A stretch of 64,000 nt of DNA from Symbiodinium natans (taxonomy: Eukaryota; Sar; Dinophyceae; Suessiales; Symbiodiniaceae). Each line of letters starts with the position of its first letter. The stretch's first letter is position 1. Made by a program: the position numbers and the translations under genes. Under the pieces are notes generated by a model, which worked only from the letters and a program-made list of their open reading frames with translations, was not told the origin of the DNA and did no database searches. Positions 23,431-37,000 of this stretch are shown piece after piece. The DNA lies in contig CAJNDS010001247.1 in the NCBI GenBank assembly GCA_905221605.1, positions 62,001-126,000 of the forward strand. The letters are read 5' to 3'.

Positions 23431-24301
23431 GGGAGGGGGAGGGGGCGGGGGAGGGAGAGGGGGGAGAGGGTAGAGGGGAGAGGGGGAGAAGGGGGAAGGG
23501 GAAGGGGAGAGGGGGGAGGGGGAGGGGAGAGGGGAGAGGGGAGAGGGGAGAGGGGAAAGGGGAGAGGGGAGAGAGTTGACCCCCGATTCCGACCTCCATG
23601 ATGCACCTCCTCAAAATTAGTACAGCAAGACACCCTAACCTCCAAGTTTGCGAACCCCCTTCCCTTTACCTACACCTTCTCCACCCACTACAAACCGCTG
23701 ACCCCCTTAACAATCTAACCCAACCCCCAACCCACCCCATATGCCCGAGGATGCGGCACAACAGCAACTGCAGGCCGCCAAACGCCTCGAAGCGCAAGGT
23801 ACAGGATGGACGGCATTGCAGGGACTTAGTCTAGACTCCCCCTAGAACCTTAATAAACAGACTTTTTGAATATCCTCTTGGGTTTTATATAAACAAAAAC
23901 AAAACGTAATTCCCAAGGCCCAAGGGGGATATAGTAGGGCTGAGGCAGGGGTTGAGGGGGTTTTAGGGTTTAAGGTTCAAGGGTTTAGAGGTTCAGGAGT
24001 TTGGGGTTCAAGGCCTTGCACAGGGCTTCTACGAGCTTGTGGTTTAAGGTTCAGGGGTTTAGAGGTTTAGGGGGTTCAAAGGGTTTAGGGCTGAGGACCG
24101 CTTTGGGCGATCTGCTTTGTGGATCCTGAAGAAAGGGAAGGTGGCCCCCTTTGTTGGCTCAACAGGGTCTCTCTGGGAACCTTGCGACACGGGCCTCCCA
24201 TGGTCGAGAGTTCATGGAGCTTAGGTTTAAGGGTCAGGACCTGATGTGCCTGTCGCTTCTGAGAGAGAGAGAGAGAGAGAACAAAAAAAGAAAGACAGAA
24301 G

Positions 24302-24335
<34 letters not shown>

Positions 24336-27300
24336 GCGAGAGAGCAGAAAGAAAGAGGCCAAGAAAGAAACCCTAAACCCTAAATCCTAAACCAGAGAAA
24401 GAAGAGAGAGATAGAGAGAGAGAGAGAGGGAGAGAGAGAGAGAGAGAGAGGAAAGAGAGGAGAGAGGAAGGAAAGAGAGGAGAGAGAGAGAGGGGGGCCT
24501 TCATCGAGTTTATAGACGGTTCAGGGTTTAGTTCGTAGTGTAACCAGCGAATGAAGGGAACCCTCACAAGCCAACCCCTAAACCCTAAACCCTAGGATCT
24601 ACTTCTTGGTTCCTCCTCGAAGGTCTGGACTAGGGTTGCGTAACTCGAATCTCCTGCCTAAAGCCTTTAGAGCTTTTCGTGGCTCTAAGATCTCTAGTTG
24701 CTTAGGATTCCGGGGTCCCTGCTCAAGACGTCGTCCCCGAACCCATAAGCAAAACTCCTGGCTTCGAAAAAGGTGCCTATCTTGGCTACACTCAGAAGGG
24801 TAGCTAAAAATTTAACATTTTAGCTGCCTGATTAAGAAACCCAATAAACCCAAAAAAGGCTAAGGATCTAAAGTATCTAAAGTTACAGTAAGGTACCACA
24901 AAGTAACAGGATTTGATTTACCGTGTGTGGGGTGTACGGACCCCAACTGGCCGACTCAGCCCCAGCCACGACGGAGCCCCACCTTTTTTCTGGGGGCCTC
25001 CCCAGCACACTGGGAAAAAGGGAACCCTAAACCCTAAACCCTAAACCCTAAACCCTAAACCCTAAACCCTAAACCCTAAACCCTAAACCCTAAACCCTAA
25101 ACAATGAGGTTGGGGAGGAAACCCAACTGTCTCCAACAGAGAACCGGGCGTTCCGCTCTTAGGCGGGAACGCTCTGTATCATTTTGTTTGTGTCTTGTGT
25201 CTTTTTGTGTTTTCCTCTCTTTCTCACTCTCTTTTCGTGGGGCTTTGGTGAACTCTACCTAGCAACCTCACCCTTGCGAGCCGAGGATTTCGTGTGGGGG
25301 GCAAATCACCCGAACCTAGGAAACTCTCCTTCCACAGTACTTGCGGGCCCGCCACCCCTCAAATAGAAACCCCCCTGCCACCCTTAACGCCCTCAAAGCG
25401 CCAAACCCTGAACCTTACATGACCCCTAAAACCCGAAACCCTAAACCCCTCCACTCCCCCCAAAGCCCCAAACCCTCCACCCCCTCAAAACCTCCCCTAA
25501 AGCCCCTCCACCCCCTCAGAGCCCTCCACCTCAAACCCTCAACGAAACCCTAAACCCTAAACCCTAAACCTTAAACCCTAAACCCTAAACCCTCAAAGCC
25601 CCCCCTTAACGACACTGCAGCCGGCCTCGTGGGGCTTCCCCCGCGCTGCGCGGCCCACAGCGTCCAAGGCGTCCATGAGACGTGCGGAGAGCATGGAGAC
25701 CTTTCTGTTAGGGGTTTAGGGTTTAGGGTTTAGGGTTTAGGGATTAAGGTTTGGGATTAGGGTTTCGGGATTAGGGCCTTCAGGGTGTAGGGCCTTTAGG
25801 GTTTAGGGTTTAGGGAGTGGGGTTTTGGGGTTTAGGTTATTAGGGTTTAGGGCATGCCCTTTTGGGGTTCCTACGAAAAAAGGATTAGAGCTTTTGGAGG
25901 CTTAGAGTTGCCATACATTGGAAATGCCCCATAACTTACTTCTCCAATAACCAAGGGGAAAAAAGGTTAAACTTTATTATTCCTACTAAAAAAGGGAACC
26001 CAAAAAGCTTAAAGTTCAGCTGTTGGAGAAGTAAGATAATCACCCTGGACTCAGGAATCTACTTTCAAAAAGGAGCGCATGACTACAGGGATGTGGTGCT
26101 GGCTCCTTGCCTAAGGTATACATTAATCAGGAGCATACGTCAGGGATAGCATGTAAGGTCTTTTATGAAGTTCTGCATTAATGCGGAGCCCGTCTTACAC
26201 AGTACTGCATGATTTAGGTCTAGTGTGTAGGGTTCGTAATTTCGGAAGATACCTTGAGAAGGGCGCCTCCCTTCTGATTTTAGCATTCTCCAGTTGAAGG
26301 TATATATCAAGAGAGCGCACATTCCTGAATGAAATGGCACACCTTCAATATCGTTTTGAAGTGTAGGGTTTCTTTCGGGTCCTTAGGTAAGGAGCGGGTC
26401 TTAGATAAGGACTAAACCATTGCCAGTACTTTATTACAAGTATGTGTTTTGCTGGGTGGTTGGGGCGAGGGTGTTCAAAATGAGGCTCCCTTTTGGTTTT
26501 CTTTTTTGTAGGACATGTAAGGGGAGGGTTTAGGCTATGGACAGTTAAAGGTTGGCCCTAACTTAGAACAAGCCCTCCCACCCCCCGCCCCCCGGTTCAG
26601 GGTTTAGGGTTCAGGGCTGTATTCTCAGGGGAAGGGGTATTGGGCTCCTTGTGCTGTACATGCGATCTTTCACCTAGGACCGACATTAACCCAGACGACC
26701 TTTTCTACATTGGAGTATTTGGAGTCTTGCACACTCAAGCCGATGCTACTATGACCCTAATGAGGACTCTAAGCCCTACACCCTGAACCCATACTCCAAT
26801 CGCTATTGAAGTGTATTCTACGCTGCTTCAGGCCAAGGCATAAAAGAGTGCCATTTTTTGGTTTAAAGCGGCGGATGAGGGAACCCAAACCCCAAAAAAA
26901 GAGCAAGGGCCTACTCTGGGTCCTAGAAAACCTGAGGTGCGTGTAGCCCACAAGGCAGAAGGCATTCGTTTGCGAACCCGAGGCTCCTCCTCTGAGGGTT
27001 TAGGGTTTAGGGTTTAGGGTTTAGGGTTTAGGGTTCAGGGTTTAGGGTTTTGGGGCCCCGTCCACAGTGCTGGCTGCTTCCATTGCGAGAATGTGCAGCT
27101 AAGCCATGAAGCCATGGATCCGAAAGTACACGGCCTTCAATATGATGATTCTCTCGGTTTTGAAGTTGCACAGGCTCCGTCAAATGTGCAGCCGCACACA
27201 TGAGAGACACTTGAAACCGGCACTGTCGCATACTCACACCCCAAGTCCTTGCATGCGGTGTGCGGGACAACAACTTCGCATAGTAGGAGACAAGCCAACG

Positions 27301-30300
27301 AAGCCTGGTCCCCTGCAAGTCGCTCCAATCCTTGCTTTGCCCTTGCCCCCCCGGGCAAGGAGTTCTTGCTTCGGGAAAAATGGGTACAGGAATCTCTGTG
27401 TTGATAGGGAGTTCGGGTTCAGGGATTAGGGTTTGGGGTTTTAGGGTTTGGGGTTTAGGGTTTAAGTATTGTTTTGGGACTTTCGGGTAGGGCTTAGGGC
27501 TCAGGGCTCAGGGCTCAGGGCTCAGGGCTCAGGGCTCAGGGCTTAGGGCTTAGGGCTTAGGGCTTAGGGGTTTAGGGTTTAGGGTTTAGGTTTTAGGAAA
27601 CCCTAAGCCCTAAACCCTAAGAGCTGTGGAGGTTTAAATGGGTCGCTTAACCTCTGCACTCCTGGAGTTCGGGCTTGGGGCCTCTCTAGCGAGGGCGCAC
27701 GCAAGGCTTCAGGGGCGGCCCCCCAAAACCTAGACCCTGAACCCTAAACCCCACACCCCAAACCCTGAACCGAACCCTAAACGCTAACATTAACAAAGAA
27801 TCATGATTTAGACAACTCACCCTCTGGGGAGGTTTCAGAAAATAGGGGATGGTTCCGATATTCAGGATTATAGGGGTATCTTGAAAAAAAGGGGGTGGGG
27901 AATACCCACAAAGGGGTAGTGCCTAAATTCCTCGGTATACTTACCTTTGGTTTTTAACGGTTGCGTGCTTCAACGCTACTCCAGGCACCCTTGTACCGCG
28001 CACCGTTTCCATGCCCCCGTAGCGCCTCGTCAATCACCAGCAGCGTCGCAGAGAGCCAACGGTTGCAGGCATCAATGTCCTTAGCATCCCAGGTCCCACA
28101 TCCCCTGGCTCACCTGGAACCCTAAACCCTAAACCCTAAACCCTAAACCCTAAACCCTAAACCCTATACCCGGATCCATGGACCTGTATAGTATATGCTT
28201 GGGCCCTTCAGCCACTACATGGGATCCCTCTAAGGCCGAAGTGTATACCAAACATGCACCTTGTAAACCAAGAAACATTCCAATGCATCTTTCTAGGGCA
28301 CTATGGGTGCCTTGAAAATATCCCTTATAAACACTCTACAAACAAGGGCCCATACTTCCGATCCCTATCAACAAGGGTAAGGGACCATACGAAGGGCCCA
28401 TGGTTCCAAAGCAATTTTGGGAGGTCAATGTAATGAGTTGCTTTCCAGACGAAGCATGGTGAGTTTACGAAAATAGGGGGCCCCCGAAAGTTTGACCACC
28501 AAATGGTAGGATCCCTTATACAAAGGAAGGGTTTAGGGTTTAGGGTTTAGGGTTTAGGGTTTAGGGTTTAGGGTTTAGGGTTACGGGTTTCGGGTTTCAG
28601 GGTTTAGGGTTCAATATAGACGCCCTAAACGTCCATGGCACCCCTTCAGGGATGCATGGCTTGTAGCTCCCATCCCACAAGACCAAACGCGGTGCACCCT
28701 TTTGGAGAGAAACATGGAGGCTCAAACCCTACAAGGAGCGCCCCCCCCTAGTTATAAGTAGAGTTATAAGGGCCCTAAATTGGGTTATAAGGATCCTAAT
28801 TCAGGTCATAAGTCGCTTAACTAGAGTTTGTATAGCAAGGGCCGCTCCTTGTTGCACCCTCTCACTCAAAGGCCCTAAGCCGTCCCTGGCAAAAAAACCC
28901 GAACCCTAAACCTAAACCCTACAAACCCTAACCCCTATACCATAGACACCCTGAACCCTAAACCATATACACCCTAAACCCTAAACCATGAACACCCTCA
29001 ACCCTCTGAACCCTAAAGCATATGGGTAGTTTCCTAAATTCGGGTCCCTTTTTGGGTACCCATGCGCACCCTTTAAAAGGGATCTCAAAAAGGGACCCTA
29101 ATTTAGAGAACTACCCATATACACCCCAAACCTTAGCTTTGGAGTAGACCCTGACCCTGAAAAAATATGTACTTTTCAGGTATAAGTAGCTATAATAGGA
29201 AACCAGAACCAAAAAAAGTATAAAAGTATAGTACTCCAAGACCCCCGCAGTCCTGGTCTCCGACCAAGGGCCCCGACAGAGCAAACTTTAGCGACCAGCT
29301 CTGCAGCAGTGCCCAGACCCTTGGCTTGATCAACCTAAACCCTAAACCCTAAACCCTAAACCCTAAACCCTAAACCCTAAACCCTAAACCCTAAACCCTA
29401 AACCCTAAACCCTAAGCCCTGTAAGACTTCGCGGACTTGATGTGCTTAAAAAGGCTTCAAGGGGCTTACGTCTTCAGGGCTCTCTTGACTCTGGGATTTA
29501 CAAGGGGACTTTAATGGGAACCCCAAACATGGGTTCCCAAAAAATAGGAATATTAAGTGAATATACGATCCCTGGTAGGATCCAAAAAAGTAGATCCCTC
29601 ACGATGACCCAGTAGTAGTTTTGGGCACTATTTGGGGGTTCTACTTTTTTGGATCCTCCCAGGATTCTGCGGAAGGACCCTGGAAGGTATTTTCCGAAAC
29701 CCTAATTCCTAAACCCTAAACCCCAAACCCTACAACATTCTTGGCGTTCCCTGTTGGGGATTCACATTGAAGTCCACTGATTTTAGGGGTCAGGGCTTCC
29801 CTCCCCAGCTGCCAGGCGACAGCTTCGGGGGTTTAGGGTTTAGGGGTTTGGGTTTTAGGGTTTAGGGTATAGGCTTTAGGGGTTTAGGGTTCATTGTGTG
29901 TTTTGTTTTTTGTTTTTTTTTTTTTGGGGGGGGGGGCAGCGACCACTGGGGTGCCCTAACCTACGGTTTAGGTTTATGTAGGGCGTAGGGTTGTTGGTTT
30001 AGGGCTTCGGGTTCAGCGTCTCACGTCCAAGCATTCACTCGCGCAGCTCGCTACTCTGGGCTCGAAGATCTACCCACCCGCCCTTTGGATCCCACAACAT
30101 GAAGACACTATTTTCGTTTCAATGAAATCTAAACCTTTTTTAACCCTAGGACCGTAAACCGTGAATTTGCAGGAACCTTCAAGCCTTAAACCCTGGGACC
30201 TCAACACCCTGAACCCAGCTAATGAACCCTAAACCTAAAACCCTAGAACCTTAGAAACCCTGAATCCGGGAACCCTATAGAACATTGGGGTGGGTCTCCT

Positions 30301-30700
30301 CCGGAATTAGGGCTTAGGGAGCCCTAAACCCTAAACCCTAAACCCTAAACCCTAAACCCCCTAAACCCCCTAAACCCCCAACTAGGGTTTAGGGGTCTCG
30401 GGGCTTCGGAGCCCTAATCCCAGATCCTGGCCTGACGCTTTTTCCCGTCTCCCAGAAGATGTATCGTGAAGGGGTTTAGGGTTTAGGGTTTAGGGTTTAG
30501 GGTTTAGGGTTTCGGGCGAAACAGTACCTATACCGCAGCAAGTAGGTGTTTTTTAATCGCAAATTCCTAAAGCCGCAAACCACTCCCACAATGCCCAAAA
30601 GGCCGCTATACAACTACCTGAAGGCTCCTCTGTAGTTCTTTTTGGGTTTAGGGTGTAAGGTTTAGGGTTTGGGGTTTAGGGTTCAGGGGTTATAGTATAA

Positions 30701-30772
<72 letters not shown>

Positions 30773-30849
30773 GACTACTACTGCTACTACTACTGCTACT
30801 GCTACTGCTACTGCTACTGCCACTGCTACTGCTACTGCTGCTGCTGCTA

Positions 30850-30890
<41 letters not shown>

Positions 30891-30963
30891 ACTGCTACTG
30901 CTACTGCTACTGCTACTACTCCTCCTACTACTCCTACTACTACTACTACTACTCCTACTACTC

Positions 30964-31002
<39 letters not shown>

Positions 31003-34000
31003 CTACTACTCCTACTACTCCTACTACTACTACTCCTCCTCCTCCTCCTACTACTGCCACTGCCACTGCCACTGCCACTGCCACTGCCACTCCCACGACC
31101 ACTACCACCCACTACCACCCACTACCACCCACTACCACCCACTACCACCCACTACCACCACCACCCCTAAAAAACAACTACCCCTAGACCCTCAACCCTC
31201 AACCCTAAACCCTAAACCCTAAACCCTAAACCCCTAAAAAACGGCACCACATCAGAGCCTGTTGGGTGTAGAGCTGAGTGAGCGGCGCGCCCGATGCCCG
31301 CCCAGGAGTGGAGCGTTGCACCACCAATCTGCAGAGCCTGAGAAGCGCATTGGGTTTAGGGTTTAGGGTTTAGGGTTTAGGGTTTAGGGTTTAGGGTTTA
31401 GGGTTTAGGGTTTAGGGTTTAGGGTTTTTAGTTTTTAGGGTTTTTAGTTTTTAGGGTTTAGGGTTTTTAGTTTAGGGTTTAGGGTTTAGGGTTTAGGGTT
31501 TAGGGTTTAGGGTTTAGGGTTTAGGGTTTAGGGTTTAGGGTTTAGGGTTGCTTTATGGACCTCTTGTGTCTGCATTCTTAGGGAGCTGCTGCATGGTCCC
31601 TTAGTATGGGCCCTTAAACGGGTATTCAAAGGGTAACCCTTTATGAAAAAACCCTAAACCCTAAACCCTAAACCCTAAACCCTAAACCCTATACAAATTA
31701 AGGGCCCAGACAACAGAACCCTTTGGCCCTTCGACACATTCGGGACTAATGGCTTAGGGTGCGGGATTTTGGGCTTTAGGGTAAAATTCCAAGAAGTCCT
31801 ATTCTCAAAGCCCGAAGTCACGAGAGCAGGACATATGTTGAGCCCTAAATCCACATCCGGCAAGAGTGTGGCATTTTGCACTTTACGCGCTTTAGATCCC
31901 TAAGCCCTGAACCCCAAAACCCTAAAACCCTTCCCCCTAGCCCTAAACCCTGAACCCTAAACCCCAAATCCTAAACCCAAAGCCCTACACCCTACTTACA
32001 TACATGGACTCTTGCCCCCAAGGGGGCTTCATCGCAACTGGCGAACGGAGATGAGGGCGGAGGGGTATAGGTCTGCCAGCTGCACCTAAGCCCTGAACCC
32101 TACTTTAAACCCTAGGCCCGAAACCCCAAACCCTGAAACCCCAAACCCCAAAACCCAGACCCTAAACCCCAAACCCTAAACCCCAAACCCTAAACCCCAA
32201 ATCGTAACCCCAAACCCCAGACCCTAAACCCCAAATCCTAAACCCTATACCGACCTCAAGCCCATCGCTCCCATAACCCGGCGCCGCCCCGCTACCCTTT
32301 CAGCAGCCTGCTTCGGCAGGGTATGTCTACATACATGTATGTATATATATATATGTATATGTGTATATGCGTTTTTGTTTTGTTTTGTTTTGGTTTTAGG
32401 GTTTAGGGTTTAGGGTTTAGGGTTTAGGGTTTAGGGTTTAGGGTTTAGGGTTTAGGGTTTAGGGTTTAGGGTTTAGGGTTTAGGGTTTAGGGTTTAGGGT
32501 TTAGGTGTTTGGGGTTTAGGGTTTAGGGTTTAGGGTTATATACATGAAGTAGGGTGTAAATTTCTTGTACCCCCCTCCCAAAAGATACCAAACATATACA
32601 CTCACCAATACTAAAAAGGGACCTTATATACGCTCACCAATAACAGTAATAGAAACTCTGCTTCATATGTATATGTATATATATATATATATTTGCTCAC
32701 CCCCCCCCCCCAATGGACCCACTGCGGATGGCAGCCGAGTCCCAGCCAGATCAAGGCAAAAAAACAACAAAACAAGAAACTAACAAAAACCAACAAACCA
32801 AAAAAATCCAAAAAACCAAAAAAACCAAAAAAAACAAAAAAACCATCTTTTCCAAAACTATGGGGCTGGGGCCTCCAAAAGATGGTTTTTTTGGTTTTCT
32901 CGAGAAAAAGATGGTTTTTTTGGTTCGAAACCATCTTTTTCTCGAGAAAAAGATGGTTTTTGAGCAGCCGCTCTTCTAAAAACCATCTTTTTCTCGAGAA
33001 AAAGATGGTTTTACCAGGACAAGACCTCCAAAAACCATCTTTTTCTCGAGAAAAAGATGGTTTTACCAGGACAAGACCTCCAAAAACCATCTTTTTCTCG
33101 AGAAAAAGATGGTTTTTCCAGGACAAGATCTCCAAAAACCATCGTTTTCTCGAGAAAAAGATGGTTTTTCGAAGAGCGGCTGCTCAACAACCATCTTTTT
33201 CTCGAGAAAAAGATGGTTTCGAACCAAAAAAACCATCTTTTTCTCGAGAAAACCAAAAAAACCATCTCTTGAAGGCCCCAGCCCCATAGTTTTGGAAAAG
33301 ATGTTTTTTTTGGTTTTTTTGGTTTTTTTGGTTTTCTCGAGAAAAAGATGGTTTTTTGGTTCGAAACCATCTTTTTCTCGAGAAAAAGATTGTTTTGAGC
33401 AACCATCCTTCGAAAAACCATCTTTTTCTCGAGAAAAAGATGGTTTTACCAGGAGAAGACCTCCAAAAACCATCTTTTTCTCGAGAAAAAGATGGTTTTA
33501 CCAGGACAAGACCTCCGGAAACCATCTTTTTCTCGAGAAAAAGATGGTTTTTCCAGGGTAAGATCTCTAAAAACCATCTTTTTCTCGAGAAAAAGATGGT
33601 TTTTCGAAGAGCGGCTGCTCAAAAACCATCTTTTTCTCGAGAAAAAGATGGTTTCGAACCAAAAAAACCATCTTTTTCTCGAGAAAACCAAAAAAACCAT
33701 CTTTTGGAGGCCCCAGCCCCATAGTTTTGGAAAAGATGGTTTTTTTGGTTTTTTTGGTTTTTTTGGTTTTCTCGAGAAAAAGATGGTTAAGTTTTAGGGG
33801 TTTAAGCCTCATGCACTACAGGGTTATAAGGTTCTAATCCTATAGGTATTGCCTTAACCTTTAACCCTAAACCTTTAACTTTAAACCCTGCAGGGTTAAC
33901 CCCGTGAGAAATTTAGAGATAGACCCCGAAAAGACCCTAAACCTTCTTACAGGGTGTAATGGTTTAAAAACCGATAGGACATGTATACCTTCAGCGCCTG

Positions 34001-37000
34001 TAGGGTTCAAGCCTTTGAACGTGCTAGACCCCTATAGGGTGCTAAGGTTCTGACCCTAAAGGGTTTAGGATTAAGGCTTAAATGCCCTCTAGGTTTAAAT
34101 GCCTAAGTCTTAAACCCCAACCTTTAAACCTTCATCCTATGGGGTTTGAAGGTCAAGGGTTTAGGCTTGATTGCCGAGGGCTTTAGGGTCCTGACCCTAG
34201 AGGGTTTAGGGTTAAGGAATAGATGCGTAAACCTTAAACCCTTAAGGTTTAAACTCTATGGGCTTAGGGGGCTTAGTTTTTTTTTAAACCCTAAGCCTTT
34301 AAACCTTCACACTACAGAGTTTAGAGGTGTTAAGGGTGACAAATTGATTACATACTTAGCTTTAAATGCCTGAATCTTAAACCCCAAACCTTTAAACCTT
34401 AACCCTATAGGGTTTAAAGGTTAAGGGCTTAGTGTTAATCGCTGTCTTAGGTTTAAATGTCTGAATCTTAAACCCTAAAACTTTAAACCTTCACCCTATA
34501 GGGTTTAAAGGTTAAGGGTTTAGGTTGAATCGTCAGCTTGGATTTAAATGTCTAAGTAAAGAATCCTAAACCTTTAAATCTCATCCCTATGGGGTTTAAG
34601 GTTAAGGGTTCAATATGAACTGCCGGCATAGGTCTAAATACCTAAACCTTAAACTTAAACCCTAAACCTTTAAATATCTTAACCCTATAGGGTTTAAAGG
34701 TTAGAGGCTTAGCGTAAATTGCCGGAATAGGTTTAAATGCCTAAATCTTAAGCCCGAAACCTTTAAACCTTAGCCCAACAGGGTTTAAAGGTTAAGGGTT
34801 TAAAATTAGTTGCAGGCTTAATTAGGTTTAAATGCCTACATCTTATATCCTAAACCTTTAAAAATCTTAACCCTATAGGGTTTAAAGGTTAAGGGCTTGG
34901 CTACAGGTTTAAATGGCTAAATATTAAACCCTAAGCCTCTAAACTTTAACCCTACAGGGTTTAAAGGTTAAGGGTTTAAAATTAGTTGCAGGCTTAGGTT
35001 TAAATGCCTACATCTTAAACCCTAAACCTGTAAAAATCTCAACCCGATAGAATTTAAAGGTTAAGGGCTTAGCTTTAATTACCGGCATAGGTTCAAATGC
35101 CTAAATCTTAAACCCTTAACCTTTAAACCTTAACCCTACAGGGTTTAAAGGTTAAGGTTTTTTTTTTTGCAGGCTTAGGTTTAAATGCCTAGATCTTAAA
35201 TTATAAACAAAAGCCAACAGAAAGAAAAACCCTCCGTGCGTGTGTGAGAGGGTGAATTAAGGAATACAGTCAAAAATCCGGTCACCGGAAAATCACCAGA
35301 CAGCATAGGTTTTATCGGTATTTGCGGTACTTTTGCAAAGATCAAGGCCCGCGGTGGGTCCATTGGGGGGGGGTGACCATATATTTATATTTATTTAGAC
35401 ACATGCACATGGCAGTTTACGAACATGGGGGACCCCAATGTAGACCCCCCCCGCCCAAATGGTAGGATCCCAACATAAAAAGGACCCCATTAAGGCACCC
35501 CTTATGACCGTAAAGCCCCCCCCCCCCTATATACATATACATATACATATACGTATCATAAAACAAACAAGAAAATTCAAATGCTGTAAACGCTCACCAA
35601 CATCACAATCAACACCCGGCTAGAAAATGTACTGCTTCTGAAATGGGCGTTGGTGGTGTGGGATATCCTAAACCCTAAACCCTAAACCCTAAACCCTAAA
35701 CCCTAAACCCTAAACCCTAAACCCGAGGCATCGGCTGCTGCGCCGGTGGGTGCAGTCATGGCCACCTACCAGGCACTCAGCAGGCTCAAAAGTGGGCTTG
35801 CCCCATAAGGAACCACCCTAAACCCTAAACCCTAAACCCTAAAACATAATGGTGCGTTTTTGGGTCCCCTAAATAATTGGGGCACCTTACAAAAAGGACC
35901 CCAAGAGGGGTCATAGTTTAGAGAAATCATTAGGGATGTTCCCCCTTATACTAACAGTCCTGAACAGGGAATATAATGAGGGGGAGTACCATAATCCCTA
36001 CTAAGGACTGCTAGTATAAGGGTGAACATCCTAAGAAAAATCATCATCATATGTCAGGGCCTAGGCTTCATTTGTCGTTGGCCCTCATGGTTTCTTCCTG
36101 CAGTCGCCTGACTTCTGTGGTTTGTGTAGTGGAAGCTTCGTTGACACGAAGGGGCTACAATTGAGGGGTCTAGGTGGGTGTTTAGACTTCTTTGAGGTTT
36201 GGAGTTTATGCGGCCCAAAAGCAAGCGGCGCACACCAACAAATACCAATCTGAACTAGATCCTGGAGCCCGGGGTTTAGGGTTTAGGAGTTTTAAGGGAT
36301 GGTTTTATTCGAGTTTAAGGTAGAAGCAAGAAGCTTGGTGCCTCCAACCCAGTGGAATTGAGACCTGCTTTGAGGCCAAAAGCTCTAGGGCTTAGGGTTT
36401 AGGGTTTAAGGTTTGAACCCTAAACCCTAAACCCCTAAACCCTAAACCCTGAACCCTGAACCCTAAACCCTGAACCCTAAACCCTAAAACCCTAAACCCT
36501 CTGAAGATGTTCCTAATGGGGACTCTACTTGTACCATAATCCCTATGAAGGACGGTTAGTATAGGGGGGAGCATCCCAACTGAAATCCCTACAGCCCACC
36601 AAGCCCTTCAAGAAGAAACCCCTAAGACCCTGCATCCCTGAAGCCCCAAACCATGAACCCTAAACCCTAAACCCTAAACCCTAAACCCTAAACCCTAAAC
36701 CCTAAACCCTAAACCCTAAACCCTAAACCCTAAACCCTGGCCCTTGCAGGCTTAGGGTTTAGGGCTTAGAATCGGAACCCTTAAGGACCAAAAACCCTAA
36801 ACCCTAAACCCAAAAACCCTAAACCCTAAAACCCAAAACCATAAAACCCTAAACCCTAAAACCCTAAACCCTAAACCCTAAAACCCTAAACCCTAAACCC
36901 TAAACCCTAAACCCTAAAAAAACCCTACATCTGCTCCTCCACACCTGGCGTTTGGCTTCGCGGTTCACGGCGCGGAGGACCAGCGACTTCCTGGCTCGGA

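Noticed and set aside
23598-23834. Plus-strand frame PEDAAQQQLQAAKR with a GT after it
   Set aside because: The minus strand of the same bases encodes the FGGLQLLL exon of the PIF1-like gene in perfect phase with motif III.
27238-27312. A 25-codon minus segment with a perfect GTGAGT donor
   Set aside because: It would fall between VIDE and VSML, splitting the invariant PIF1 motif II, so it cannot be in the main transcript. It shows that exon appearance alone misleads here.
29720-30100. Exon-like minus segments (VDFNVNPQQGT, VFMLWDPKGG)
   Set aside because: They lie between PIF1-like exons that already join in frame at GIGR|VDQ; inclusion is unsupported.
30683-31118. Open frames of about 140 codons rich in Val, Ser or Gly
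   Set aside because: They are translations of a compound trinucleotide array; no other coding evidence.
32030-32090. Exon-like minus segment VQLADLYPSALISV
   Set aside because: It would interrupt TGAAAD|IGGATLHS, which is contiguous in PIF1 proteins.
32611-33812. Several overlapping open frames of 70-198 codons on both strands
   Set aside because: They arise from the hairpin array, whose palindromic units are open on both strands; the region lies inside a PIF1-like intron.
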